64,000 bases of DNA from Bacteroidia bacterium (GTDB lineage: Bacteria > Bacteroidota > Bacteroidia > B-17B0 > Aurantibacillaceae): positions 682,001-746,000 of the forward strand of contig JAEUTO010000006.1 in the NCBI GenBank assembly GCA_016787785.1, read 5' to 3'. Within the stretch, counting starts at the first letter, position 1. Each line of letters opens with the position of its first letter. Below, one piece after another: positions 8,534 to 17,875 of this stretch. The notes below the pieces were generated by a model. That model ran no database searches. It was given only the letters and a program-made list of their open reading frames with translations, and was not told where the DNA came from. The position numbers were made by a program, and so were the translations under genes.

Positions 8534-9832
8534 ATGGCCTTCGATCTTTTTATCACTTTTTTACTGATCTTACTGAATGGATTTTTTGTTGCCGCCGAAT
8601 TTGCGCTCGTAAAAGTGCGTGCTTCTCAACTCGACGTAAAAATTCAAAAAGGAAGTTCAAGAGCAAAAATAGCCAAGATCTTGCTATCAAAATTAGATGC
8701 TTATCTTTCTGCTACGCAATTAGGTATTACATTGGCTTCCTTAGCGCTGGGTGCAGTTGGTGAAGAGGTGATCTCGCATTTGGTGGTTAAGGTATTTGCA
8801 GATACCGGTATGGTAACAGATCCAATTACAATTCACAGTATTTCATTACCAATTGCTTTAACTTTACTTACTTTTTTTCACGTAACGCTTGGCGAGCAGA
8901 TCCCCAAAATGATAGGTATAAAATACAGTCTTGCTGCAATACTTTTATTTGCCTGGCCTTTACGCGTTTTTTATTTTATCTGTTCGCCCTTTATTTGGTT
9001 GTTGCATAAAACATCCGATGCCGTGTTGCGTGTTATTGGTGTTAAAAAAACCGGCGAAGACGATGTGCACACTGAGGAGGAATTACGTTTAATTTTAACC
9101 GAGAGCGAAGAAGGCGGCGCCATTAAGCCAAGCGAGAATGAATTGATACAGAATGTTTTTGATTTTGATGACAGGATAGTAAAACAGATCATGGTGCCAC
9201 AGAACAGGGTAGTGGCGCTGGATGTAGAATTGGGTAGAGGTGAAATAACCAAACGCGTAATTGAAGAAGGCTTTTCACGGATCCCGATCTATATGGGAGA
9301 TATTGACAATGTAATTGGAATTGTACACAGCAAAGATCTTTTAAAAGCGCTGATAGAAAATAAATTCAGAACATTAAAAGATATTATGCGTCCGGTGCAT
9401 TTTATCCCAGAAAGCATGAAGATAAATGAGCTTTTACGCGATTTTCAGAAACACCATATCCAAATGGCAATTGTTACCAATGAGTTTGGTTCTACCGCGG
9501 GCTTAATTACCATGGAAGATATTATTGAAGAATTGGTTGGTGAGATACAGGATGAGCACGATGAAGAAAAACCAAACGTTGAGAAAAAAAGCGAGACAGA
9601 ATATATTGTCAATGCACAGGCAACCATTGCTGATGTAAATGAAGCGCTTCCTATTGCACTGCCCGAAAACTCACACTACGAAACGGTTTCAGGATATATT
9701 AATTATATTTTTGGCAGAATTCCTGCGGTAAACGACAAACGCAAAAAAGACGGATACGAATTAACTATTTTAAAACGTACCCGCCAAAGTGTTGATACGG
9801 TTAGACTGGTTGTACTGGAGGAAGAACAATAA
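8534..9832 (+). CDS. CNNM/CBS-domain membrane transporter (hemolysin C/CorC family)
   Basis: The 432-residue protein has the standard layout of the family. A CNNM (DUF21) membrane domain at about 1-180 has hydrophobic segments and the ASLALGAVGEE and HVTLGEQIPK signatures. Two CBS domains follow at about 200-330, including MVPQNRVVALD and GIVHSKDLL, and a CorC/HlyC domain closes the protein at about 345-425. Relatives export or sense Mg2+/Co2+; the old hemolysin name is historical. In Bacteroidota, GldE is a related protein tied to gliding, but nothing here separates the two, so no symbol is given. Confidence 0.92.
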   Translation: MAFDLFITFLLILLNGFFVAAEFALVKVRASQLDVKIQKGSSRAKIAKILLSKLDAYLSATQLGITLASLALGAVGEEVISHLVVKVFADTGMVTDPITIHSISLPIALTLLTFFHVTLGEQIPKMIGIKYSLAAILLFAWPLRVFYFICSPFIWLLHKTSDAVLRVIGVKKTGEDDVHTEEELRLILTESEEGGAIKPSENELIQNVFDFDDRIVKQIMVPQNRVVALDVELGRGEITKRVIEEGFSRIPIYMGDIDNVIGIVHSKDLLKALIENKFRTLKDIMRPVHFIPESMKINELLRDFQKHHIQMAIVTNEFGSTAGLITMEDIIEELVGEIQDEHDEEKPNVEKKSETEYIVNAQATIADVNEALPIALPENSHYETVSGYINYIFGRIPAVNDKRKKDGYELTILKRTRQSVDTVRLVVLEEEQ

Positions 9833-9887
9833 TTAGCGTAAAAGTTTATTGACTAACAACTATATCCTACTTACTAAATTCTGAATA

Positions 9888-11081
9888 ATGAATCAGCGGG
9901 AACTTTTTTTAAGACATGTAGCGCAGACATCTGATCTGCCTCTGCTTGGCGTTGATGTAAATATTAAAGAAGCGAAAGGTGTAAAACTAATTGATGAGAA
10001 TGGAAAAGAATACATTGATCTTATCAGCGGGATATCGGTAAGCAATGTTGGGCATTGTCATCCAAAAGTGGTTAATGCCATTAACGAACAAACAAAAAAA
10101 TTCATGCACCTAATGGTGTATGGCGAGTTCAATCAAAGCCCACAGGTTAAGTATGCAAAATTACTTACCGATCTTTTGCCCGAAAAATTAAAATCTGTTT
10201 ATTATACCACCAGCGGTAGCGAGGCTACCGAAGGCGCGTTAAAATTAGCGAAACGTGTTACAGGTCGTACAGAGATAATTTGTTTTAAGAACGCTTATCA
10301 TGGCAGTACACATGGAGCATTAAGCGTAATGGGCGATGAGTTCTTTAAGAATTCTTTTCGCCCGCTATTACCTGATATTAAAATTTTAGAATTAAATAAT
10401 TTAAAAGTGCTTCAACAAATTTCTTCAAGAACTGCTGCAGTTATTATAGAACCTATTCAGGGCGAAGCAGGGGTAAGGGAAGCGAATAAAGAATTTTTAA
10501 AATTATTGCGCGATGAATGCGATAGGCATTGTGCACTATTGATCTTTGATGAGATACAAACTGGTTTTGGTAGGACAGGATCTTTATTTGCGTTTGAGAA
10601 ATATAACGTTGTGCCCGATATCCTATTAATTGCAAAAGGTATGGGAGGTGGTTTACCTATTGGGGCTTTTATTTCGTCCAACAAATTAATGGGTTGTTTA
10701 ACGAATGATCCTGTGTTAGGACACATCAATACATTTGGCGGCAACGCTGTTTGCGTAGCAGCGGCAAATGCAACCTTAGAAGTTATTTTAGAAGAAAAAT
10801 TAGCAGCGCGCGCTAATCAGATCGAAAAAATAATTGAAGAAAAGTTACAGCACAAATTAATAAAAGAGTTACGCGTGTTTGGCGCTTTGGGTGCGGTTGA
10901 ATTTGATTCGGAAGAATTAAATATGCGCATCATTAAAAGCTGTATTGAGAATGGAATTATTACCGATTGGTTTTTGTTTTGCCCAACAGCCATGCGTATT
11001 GCACCGCCATTAACTATTACTAACGATGAGTTGATAGATGCAATTCAAAGAATTAAAACGGTCTTAGATCAGGTAAAATAA
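9888..11081 (+). CDS. Class III PLP-dependent aminotransferase (acetylornithine/aspartate aminotransferase family)
   Basis: The 397-residue protein shows a full fold type I class III aminotransferase. It has the PLP phosphate site TTSGSEATEGALKLA, the aromatic stacking segment KNAYHGSTHGAL, the Asp in LLIFDEIQTGFGRTG, and the Schiff-base lysine in IAKGMGGGLPIGAFI. The C-terminal small domain is complete. Related enzymes use acetylornithine, ornithine, 4-aminobutyrate or other omega-amino donors; the sequence does not fix which. No arginine-biosynthesis neighbours are present, so a biosynthetic argD role is not supported by context. Confidence 0.88.
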   Translation: MNQRELFLRHVAQTSDLPLLGVDVNIKEAKGVKLIDENGKEYIDLISGISVSNVGHCHPKVVNAINEQTKKFMHLMVYGEFNQSPQVKYAKLLTDLLPEKLKSVYYTTSGSEATEGALKLAKRVTGRTEIICFKNAYHGSTHGALSVMGDEFFKNSFRPLLPDIKILELNNLKVLQQISSRTAAVIIEPIQGEAGVREANKEFLKLLRDECDRHCALLIFDEIQTGFGRTGSLFAFEKYNVVPDILLIAKGMGGGLPIGAFISSNKLMGCLTNDPVLGHINTFGGNAVCVAAANATLEVILEEKLAARANQIEKIIEEKLQHKLIKELRVFGALGAVEFDSEELNMRIIKSCIENGIITDWFLFCPTAMRIAPPLTITNDELIDAIQRIKTVLDQVK

Positions 11082-11085
11082 TTCC

Positions 11086-11115
11086 AAAAAAAACCGCGTA
11101 GGCATTCCTACACGG
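11086..11115 (-). terminator. Rho-independent terminator after yceI-like gene
   Basis: On the minus strand a nine-pair stem (CCGTGTAGG/CCTACGCGG, with one G-T wobble) with a four-base loop is followed by a T run. The wobble pairs only on the minus strand, which supports use by the minus-strand YceI gene, 27 bases upstream. Confidence 0.75.
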
Positions 11116-11141
11116 CCAGTATTTTTTAAATAGCAATAAAC

Positions 11142-11675
11142 TTATTTTGTAACGGGTACAGTTAAGTAAACAATAACTTTATCGTTTCCTTCTTTGCTTT
11201 TTTTCATTACACCATAGTCGCCAGCCATTACTGTCATAGTGCCCGAGAAAGTCGCTTTATCATTACCATCTTCCGTAAAGGTAAAAGGTAACTCAATAAC
11301 TTTTGTAGAATCTTTCATATGCAAAGTTCCATTCGCAAGAAAACCATTACCAAAACCTGTAATTTCTGTTGAGGTAAATGTGATCTTCGGAAATTTTTCG
11401 GCATCAAAGAAATCGGGTGATAATAAATGCGCATTCAGTCTTTCGTTTCCGGCTTTTAGTGTTTTAACATCTATTGAAGCAGTGATTTTTGAGTCCTTTA
11501 AATTTGTCTTATCAAAATTGATAGTTGATACTAAGTTGCCGAAAGTGCCTTTTTTGCCGCCTCCTTCAAAATTAACAGTGCTGGTTTTTTCATCGGCTTT
11601 CCAAAGAATAGAAACTGTAAAAGCGCTTGTTAAAAGCACTAATAGAGCTAGCGTTAAAACGTGTATTTTTTTCAT
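11142..11675 (-). CDS. YceI-family secreted lipid-binding protein
   Basis: The 177-residue protein has a signal peptide (about 1-19) and a YceI lipocalin-like barrel. It begins with WKADEKTSTVNFEGGGKKG, continues with DVKTLKAGNERLNAHLLSPD and FFDAEKFPKITFTSTEI, and ends with a predicted strand (NDKVIVYLTVPV). Family members bind polyprenoid or amphiphilic lipids in the periplasm. It is a single gene, convergent with the aminotransferase gene. Confidence 0.92.
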   Translation of the reverse strand: MKKIHVLTLALLVLLTSAFTVSILWKADEKTSTVNFEGGGKKGTFGNLVSTINFDKTNLKDSKITASIDVKTLKAGNERLNAHLLSPDFFDAEKFPKITFTSTEITGFGNGFLANGTLHMKDSTKVIELPFTFTEDGNDKATFSGTMTVMAGDYGVMKKSKEGNDKVIVYLTVPVTK

Positions 11676-11799
11676 GTTTTGGGTTTAAAGTTTGAACTTT
11701 AAAAGTACAAAGACTTTTACTTAGTCGAAAAATTAACAAGGTGGTATATTAGAATCTATTCCTAAAATTTGTTATTTTTATAGTCTAAAATTTAAAGAC

Positions 11800-12897
11800 A
11801 TGGGATTATTTGATAAACTAAAAAATGAATTCATTGATATTATCGATTGGGTTGATAATACAAACGATACGATAGTGTGGAAATTTCCACGTTACCAGAA
11901 CGAGATAAAAATGGGTGCAAAGCTTACTGTGCGTGAGAGCCAGATAGCTGTGTTCATGAACGAAGGTAAGATTGCCGATGTGTTTCAGCCTGGTATGTAT
12001 ACTTTAAGTACTGAAAACACACCATTACTTGCAACATTAAAAGGCTGGAAGTATGGATTTAACAGCCCATTTAAAGCTGACATATTTTTTATTAGTACAA
12101 GACAATTCATTGATCAAAAATGGGGAACAAAAAATCCAATCACGTTAAGTGATCCACGTTTTGGTTTTATTGAATTAAGAAGTTTTGGTTCTTTTGCTTT
12201 TAGAGTAACTGATGGCGCTAAATTCATAAAAGAGATAGCCGGAACAGATGAAAATTTTACTACTGAAGAAGTTACTGAGCAATTACGCAGCATGATCGTT
12301 ACTAAGTTTACAGATGCTGTAGGCGAAGGAAATATACCTGTGGAGAAATTTGCTGCTAACATGGATGAACTATCCAAATTAGGCCACGAAAAATTAAATG
12401 CAGATTTCACAGAGTATGGTTTAACGATAACAAAATTCTTAGTTGAAAATGTATCTATGCCGGAAGAGTTAAAGAAAGAGATTTTCAATTACTCGCGTTT
12501 AAATGCTATTGACATGAATAAGTTAGCGCAATTTAATACAGCTAATGCTATTGGTGATGCCGCTAAGAATCAAGGCTTAGGTGGCGCAGGCGTGGGCATG
12601 GGTGTTGGAATGGGCATGGGTAATATGATGACTAACATGTTCAATAATCAAAACGCAAATCAAAATAATAATAACGGTAACAATGTTGTACCGCCACCAA
12701 TAGTTCAATTTCATGTGGTTGTAAATGGCGCACAGGCTGGTCCTTTTAGCTTGCAGCAATTACAGGCCATGGCAGCTTCAGGGCAACTTACAAAAGCAAG
12801 TTTAGTTTGGAAAGCGGGAATGCCAAATTGGTTAGCAGCAGAAACGCAAGCAGAATTGGTTTCATTATTCAATAATGTTCCTCCTCCCATCTCTTAA
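11800..12897 (+). CDS. SPFH-domain protein with C-terminal GYF_2 domain
   Basis: The 365-residue protein starts with an SPFH/virion-core-like domain (about 25-235; VWKFPRYQNEIKMGAKLTV, then GMYTLSTENTPLL). A low-complexity linker follows (about 252-296): first Gly/Met-rich, then Asn-rich. The last 65 residues form a GYF_2 domain (GPFSLQQLQAMAASGQL, then VWKAGMPNWLAAE). There is no membrane helix, so membrane attachment would be peripheral. The SPFH part resembles the B. subtilis YdjI group, which ends in a zinc ribbon instead. A scaffold role at stressed membranes is inferred, not shown. Confidence 0.85.
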   Translation: MGLFDKLKNEFIDIIDWVDNTNDTIVWKFPRYQNEIKMGAKLTVRESQIAVFMNEGKIADVFQPGMYTLSTENTPLLATLKGWKYGFNSPFKADIFFISTRQFIDQKWGTKNPITLSDPRFGFIELRSFGSFAFRVTDGAKFIKEIAGTDENFTTEEVTEQLRSMIVTKFTDAVGEGNIPVEKFAANMDELSKLGHEKLNADFTEYGLTITKFLVENVSMPEELKKEIFNYSRLNAIDMNKLAQFNTANAIGDAAKNQGLGGAGVGMGVGMGMGNMMTNMFNNQNANQNNNNGNNVVPPPIVQFHVVVNGAQAGPFSLQQLQAMAASGQLTKASLVWKAGMPNWLAAETQAELVSLFNNVPPPIS

Positions 12898-12922
12898 AAT
12901 TCGATCAATTTTTGATCTAATT

Positions 12923-12957
12923 AGGCCTCTCTTTTAAACAAAAGAGAGGCTTTTTCT
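12923..12957 (+). terminator. Rho-independent terminator after SPFH-GYF gene
   Basis: An eleven-pair perfect stem (GCCTCTCTTTT/AAAAGAGAGGC) with an AAAC loop is followed by a T run. Confidence 0.92.
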
Positions 12958-13092
12958 TGTGCATAAACTGTTGATAACCAAAACATTTAACATTAAAACA
13001 ATTTAGATTAAGCGGAACTACCTTATTAATTAGGGAAGGAATTTTGATTGTTAATATTTGTTATTATATTGTTGCAGCAAAAAAATTAAAGA

Positions 13093-16000
13093 ATGAAAAA
13101 ACTAATTATTCTAACATTCACGCTCTTAACTTCTTCTTTATTAGCGCAAAAAAACGTTCAAAACTTAGGAATTGATTCTTTAGCCGGCTTTGATTTTTTA
13201 GAGGCTACCGAACACGCCTCGCATTGCAAGACAGAGAAAGAAAGAACTTTCTTTATGGACTGGGCAAAAAGCCGTTACGTAAAGAAAAAATTTAACTTAA
13301 TCCCAACAAAACTTAATACTGGTACAACTTCTGCTTCTACTTCTGCTGCAAAATCAATAGGTACGGGCAATAATACAATTAATCAGGGGCCTCAACCGGC
13401 ATCCTGCACAAATATTGACTTTGAGAGCAACTCTACCGCAGGCTGGACTATAGCAGGTGATTCACAGATCATGTCTGGAGGAAATGATCCATTTGGAGGC
13501 TTTCCATGTGTTTACCCGGGAGGTAATTTTTCTTTAAGGTTAAATGATAACAACATTACCAGTAAAGTAAATTTCGCTGCATCTGCTTCCCGCGTTATTA
13601 ACGTGAGTGCTGCAAACAATTTTTTAAATTTTCACTTTGCTTTAGATATTTTAAATTATCCGCACTCAGCCGCAGAAGCTGCAAAATTTAAAATTGAATT
13701 CTTTAATTCCTCAAACGTTCTATTAGCCTGCCCGTATTATGAGTGTTATTATTCAACAACTACGGGCCCTGTTGGCGCATCTAACTTTCAAACAACACCT
13801 GGCTCTCCGGGATTGAATATTGGTAACCAGGCTTTTCCTGTTACATATTTGCCTTGGCAAACAGTTGCTTTAGATCTAACAGCATATATGGGCCAACCCA
13901 TAACTGTGAAAGTTACTTGCGATTGGTGTGTCTATGATTACGATTGGGCTTATTGTTACATCGATGCTGATTGTTTTTCGGCATTTAATGCAACGTCTTC
14001 GGCTTGTGGTAATTTACCGTTTAACCTTTGTGGTCCTACAGGTATGGCAAGTTATACCTGGAACGCTCCACCTTTAGGGAACGTTGTTTCAAACACAATG
14101 TGCGTTAGCGCAACTTCAACAGGTATTTATACTTTAAACTGTACGCCTTTTACAACTTGTGCAGCGTCTCCTTTAACTTACACTTTTGCAATTCAACCAA
14201 AGCCAACTGCAGCTTTTAATTTCACAAACACCGCTTGTGTTAATTCGGTTAGCGCTGTTAGTACATCTTCAACAAATGGCGGCCCTGCAATTACAAATTA
14301 TTTATGGGATTGGGGAGATGCCACCACCAGTTCGGTTAACCCCGCCAATCATACGTATACAGGTTCGGGGCCCAAGACGATCAAATTAGTCGTCACTAAT
14401 GCGGGTGGTTGCAAAGATAGTATTACACACGTGGTCACTATATCTCAGCCTCCGGTACCTAATTTTACATTTAATCCTGCTTGTTCGGGATCGGCCGTAA
14501 ATTTTACAAATTCATCTACTTCCTCAACGGGAACTAATAGTTTTCATTGGGATTTTGGTGATGCCACGGCAGCAAGTACAGCCACAAATCCGACTCATAA
14601 CTATGCCTCCCCGGGTACTTACACAGTAGTTTTAGTAGCCACAAATACGAGCGGTTGCGTGGATTCTATTAAAAAGACGGTCAATGTTTTCGGGCGTGCT
14701 GTAGTTAATTTTACACCTACAGGAGTGTGTTTTAACACTTCAAGTAACTTTACAAATCTTACCACTACAACGCTAAATCCAAACACCGGAGCCATAGCAA
14801 CATCTAGCTGGAGTTTTGGAGACGGAGGAAGTTCTGTTGCAACAAATCCTGCTTACACCTATACAAACCCTGCAAACGCTACTGCCAATACAGTTTATAC
14901 GGCATGGCTATATGTCACAACAGTTAACGGTTGTAAAGATTCATTATCTAAACCAATAACAGTTTACAGTTTACCGAGTCCAAATTTTGTTGCCGATTCT
15001 GTTTGTTTTAATAGTCCAACCAGTTTAACGGTAACCGGAAACAATAATGGTAATCCTAATTTCCTTTTTGTTTGGGATTTTAATGGCGATAATATTCCGG
15101 ATATGTCAACGGCTAATAGCCCAACTACTACTACACTTCCTTTGGTTGGAAATAATAACGTAACGTTTACTATGGTTACTTCGCCAAACGGTGGCCTTCT
15201 TCAATGCAAGAACACGTTCACCAAACCTGTGTGGGTTAGAGCAACGCCGGTTGCTGTTATTACAAATACCAATCAGTGTGTTAATGCACTAATAGGTTTA
15301 AGCGCAGTTAACTCAACAATAGCCAATGGCGCTATTACAAATTACGCATGGAATTATGGTAATAATACAAGTAGTCTAACAAATGCTACGCCTTCAACCT
15401 CCGTTAACTACGCCACTTCAGGTATTTATACAGTAACGCTTACCGTAACAGGTTCTGGCGGTTGTCCTGGCATCACTACAAAAACAGTTTCTGTTTTCGG
15501 TAGGGCTGTTCCAAACTTCATTCCAAGCGACGTGTGTTTTAACAGTGTAACTAACTTTACTAATACCACAAGCACAAGTGTTAACCCAAACACAGCTGCT
15601 GTTGCTAACTATAGTTGGACGTTTGGTAACGGTGGTAGTTCTGCAATACAAACTCCTGTTTATACCTACACAAATCCGGCGAATGCAACCGCTAATACCA
15701 CCTACACTGCTTGGCTTTACGTAACAACGGCTAACGGTTGTAAGGACTCTGTTTCAAAACCCGTAACGGTTTACAGTTTGCCAACACCAAACTTTACATC
15801 GGACTCTGTTTGTTTGGGAGTAGCAACTACTTTAACGGACAATAGCAGTACTAATGGTAACCCGCTCTTTTTGTATTCATGGGATTTTAATAGTGATAAC
15901 GTAGCCGATCTAAGTAATAACGCGGCAACATCTACTAATATATTTACAAACCCGGGAAACACCAGTGTAACTTATACCGTTTTTACTTCACCAAACGGTG

Positions 16001-17394
16001 GCCTGCTAACCTGTAGCGCTAAAATTACCAAGAATGTTTGGGTTCATGCAATACCTGCCGCTATTATTACGCATACCAACATGTGCATTGACGCACAGCC
16101 AAATCTAATGAGCGGTGTTAATTCAACTCTTGCAATTGGAACAATTACAAACTACGCTTGGAACTATGGGAACGGAAATAATAATCTAATTAATCCATTA
16201 GCCCAATCTTCTTTCAGTTATAATTTAGCCGGTAATTACTTGGTTACTTTAACTGTAACATCTTCGGGTGGTTGTACAAACGTTGCAACACAATCAACCG
16301 ACGTATGGGAAAGACCTTTCGCTAATTTTACTTATAGCAAAGCCTGTGCAGGTAAACAAATAACTTTAAAGGGAGTTCAATTACCGAATAGTGCGCCAAT
16401 AACTAATTACGACTGGGATCTGAATAACACAGTTCCAACCGTTGAAGCTAGTGGAGGACAGGTTACATATACTTATTCAACACCAGGCCCGCAACCAATT
16501 AATTTACTCATTACTTCAAACCAGGGTTGTAAGAATTTAGTTCCGGGTAATATTTACATTAACTATAATCCTAAACCAAATTTTTATGCACCTAAAAGAG
16601 CAGGCTGTGCCGATCTTTGCATCTCAATATTGGATAGTTCTCAAGCTGTGCCACTTCCAGCTAAAAATTCAAATTGGGAATGGTATTTTGGGAATGGCCT
16701 TGTAAACTTCAGTAGCCAGTCAAACCCACAATATGTATGTTATCAAAATCCTTCTAATTTAACTACGCAGGATTATTCTTTAAAATTAATTGTGAGAACA
16801 GATAGCGGTTGTGTTGATTCTATTATCAAACAAAAATACATCAGAGTATATCCAAACCCTAAAGCTGATTTTGAATGGGTAGGTAAAGATGGAGATCTAT
16901 TAACGCCATTTATCTCTTTCCAAAACACATCAATAGGTTACAATCGTTTTTACTGGTATTATAATGATGGGGTTAATGTAACGGATTCTTCAAATGTAAA
17001 CCCATCACATTATTACAATACAGATGTTCCTCGCGATTTTCAGGTATTCCTGGCTGTAAAAAATCAATATGGTTGTAAAGACACAATTACCAAGTATGTT
17101 GAGATTGGACCTGAATACACATTCTACATACCAAATACATTTACACCCAATCAGGATGGAGCAAATGAAGTATTTACTGGTAAAGGCGTAGGTATTAAGG
17201 CATTTAAAATGTGGATCTATGATCGTTGGGGTGAGAAATTGTATTACACTGAGGATATTAATAAAGGTTGGGATGCAAGTGTAAAAGGTAAATACGATAA
17301 AGAAAAAGTAGATGTTTATACTTACCGTTGCATTGTTACCGACCTCTGGAACAAAGAGCATGAATACGTTGGACATGTTACCTTACTAAAATAA
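13093..17394 (+). CDS. Giant T9SS type B adhesin with PKD repeats (1433 aa)
   Basis: A signal peptide covers residues 1-18. A short N-terminal module (about 25-70; SLAGFDFLEATEH, then MDWAKSRYVKKKF) resembles the start of the 2163-residue adhesin at 23536-30027. A Cys-rich jelly-roll-like domain follows (about 98-300; CTNIDFES to the CYIDADCFSAF region), also shared with that protein. PKD domains with WDWGD, WDFGD and WSFGDGG motifs fill about 375-1230, and two copies of a 269-residue three-domain block are visible. The last 90 residues are a CHU_C sorting domain (NTFTPNQDGANEVF, then YDRWGEKLYY). It should be a surface adhesin or gliding-type filament protein exported by the T9SS. The ligand is unknown. 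Confidence 0.92.
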   Translation: MKKLIILTFTLLTSSLLAQKNVQNLGIDSLAGFDFLEATEHASHCKTEKERTFFMDWAKSRYVKKKFNLIPTKLNTGTTSASTSAAKSIGTGNNTINQGPQPASCTNIDFESNSTAGWTIAGDSQIMSGGNDPFGGFPCVYPGGNFSLRLNDNNITSKVNFAASASRVINVSAANNFLNFHFALDILNYPHSAAEAAKFKIEFFNSSNVLLACPYYECYYSTTTGPVGASNFQTTPGSPGLNIGNQAFPVTYLPWQTVALDLTAYMGQPITVKVTCDWCVYDYDWAYCYIDADCFSAFNATSSACGNLPFNLCGPTGMASYTWNAPPLGNVVSNTMCVSATSTGIYTLNCTPFTTCAASPLTYTFAIQPKPTAAFNFTNTACVNSVSAVSTSSTNGGPAITNYLWDWGDATTSSVNPANHTYTGSGPKTIKLVVTNAGGCKDSITHVVTISQPPVPNFTFNPACSGSAVNFTNSSTSSTGTNSFHWDFGDATAASTATNPTHNYASPGTYTVVLVATNTSGCVDSIKKTVNVFGRAVVNFTPTGVCFNTSSNFTNLTTTTLNPNTGAIATSSWSFGDGGSSVATNPAYTYTNPANATANTVYTAWLYVTTVNGCKDSLSKPITVYSLPSPNFVADSVCFNSPTSLTVTGNNNGNPNFLFVWDFNGDNIPDMSTANSPTTTTLPLVGNNNVTFTMVTSPNGGLLQCKNTFTKPVWVRATPVAVITNTNQCVNALIGLSAVNSTIANGAITNYAWNYGNNTSSLTNATPSTSVNYATSGIYTVTLTVTGSGGCPGITTKTVSVFGRAVPNFIPSDVCFNSVTNFTNTTSTSVNPNTAAVANYSWTFGNGGSSAIQTPVYTYTNPANATANTTYTAWLYVTTANGCKDSVSKPVTVYSLPTPNFTSDSVCLGVATTLTDNSSTNGNPLFLYSWDFNSDNVADLSNNAATSTNIFTNPGNTSVTYTVFTSPNGGLLTCSAKITKNVWVHAIPAAIITHTNMCIDAQPNLMSGVNSTLAIGTITNYAWNYGNGNNNLINPLAQSSFSYNLAGNYLVTLTVTSSGGCTNVATQSTDVWERPFANFTYSKACAGKQITLKGVQLPNSAPITNYDWDLNNTVPTVEASGGQVTYTYSTPGPQPINLLITSNQGCKNLVPGNIYINYNPKPNFYAPKRAGCADLCISILDSSQAVPLPAKNSNWEWYFGNGLVNFSSQSNPQYVCYQNPSNLTTQDYSLKLIVRTDSGCVDSIIKQKYIRVYPNPKADFEWVGKDGDLLTPFISFQNTSIGYNRFYWYYNDGVNVTDSSNVNPSHYYNTDVPRDFQVFLAVKNQYGCKDTITKYVEIGPEYTFYIPNTFTPNQDGANEVFTGKGVGIKAFKMWIYDRWGEKLYYTEDINKGWDASVKGKYDKEKVDVYTYRCIVTDLWNKEHEYVGHVTLLK
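14686..16301 (+). repeat. Tandem 807-bp duplication inside the PKD adhesin gene
   Basis: Two consecutive blocks (about 14686-15492 and 15493-16299), each encoding three PKD-like domains, align along their length. Each begins at VFGRAV and runs through NPANATAN, YTAWLYVTT, KPxTVYSLPxPNF, TSPNGGLL and NYAWNYGN. The period is 269 codons. The copies have drifted at synonymous and non-synonymous sites, so the duplication is not very recent. Confidence 0.85.
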
Positions 17395-17399
17395 GATCA

Positions 17400-17430
17400 A
17401 AAGCCCTGGATCACCCGGGGCTTTTTTTTT
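17400..17430 (+). terminator. Rho-independent terminator after the PKD adhesin
   Basis: AGCCCTGG pairs with CCGGGGCT (one G-T wobble) around a short loop, followed by nine T. Confidence 0.88.
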
Positions 17431-17467
17431 GGCATATAATATATTTTATTTCCCGCGTAAAAGATGT

Positions 17468-17475
17468 TAATTTTG
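17468..17475 (+). promoter_or_regulatory. Bacteroidetes -7 promoter box abutting a start codon
   Basis: TAATTTTG fits TAnnTTTG and ends only four bases before the ATG at 17480. Transcription would start at or next to the A of that ATG, so a leaderless mRNA is predicted. Confidence 0.5.
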
Positions 17476-17479
17476 AAAC

Positions 17480-17875
17480 ATGAAATTTTTACAAAGGCTT
17501 AAGTTTTACGGTTTTGGTTTTGGTTTAGGGTTATTGATTTGTTTCGCTATGTTTGGTACACGTAGCTGTGTTTCGCCAAACGAACAAAAAATGCAGGAAC
17601 TTGTTTTCCAGAATTTTAAATTGTCCGAAAAAGCTTCGTGTAAATTGAAATGTCTATGGAAGAATGAAATGTTATTGAAAATTGAATTAAGGCATTTTGA
17701 AGTAAATTATGATGTAAGTGATGTGCATAAAGAGCCTTGCGGAGAATACTACATTCAACCAAAAAAAGAATTCGAGAATAAATACAACTACAAACTCATT
17801 ATTTACGATTGCGATACCATCTCTAAAATTGAAGATATAAGTATTGCTGCTACCAATACCTGCAATTGTCAATAG
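17480..17875 (+). CDS. Membrane-anchored protein of unknown function (possibly DUF4258-like)
   Basis: The 131-residue protein has an N-terminal hydrophobic anchor (FYGFGFGLGLLICFAMFG) followed by RSC and a small soluble domain with several Cys residues, ending in CNCQ. The anchor style and size resemble a flavobacterial group annotated as DUF4258, but this is a weak recollection, and a lipoprotein is possible since SC lies after the hydrophobic stretch. Its last ten bases overlap the tadA start, so the two genes are probably translated together. Confidence 0.6.
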   Translation: MKFLQRLKFYGFGFGLGLLICFAMFGTRSCVSPNEQKMQELVFQNFKLSEKASCKLKCLWKNEMLLKIELRHFEVNYDVSDVHKEPCGEYYIQPKKEFENKYNYKLIIYDCDTISKIEDISIAATNTCNCQ

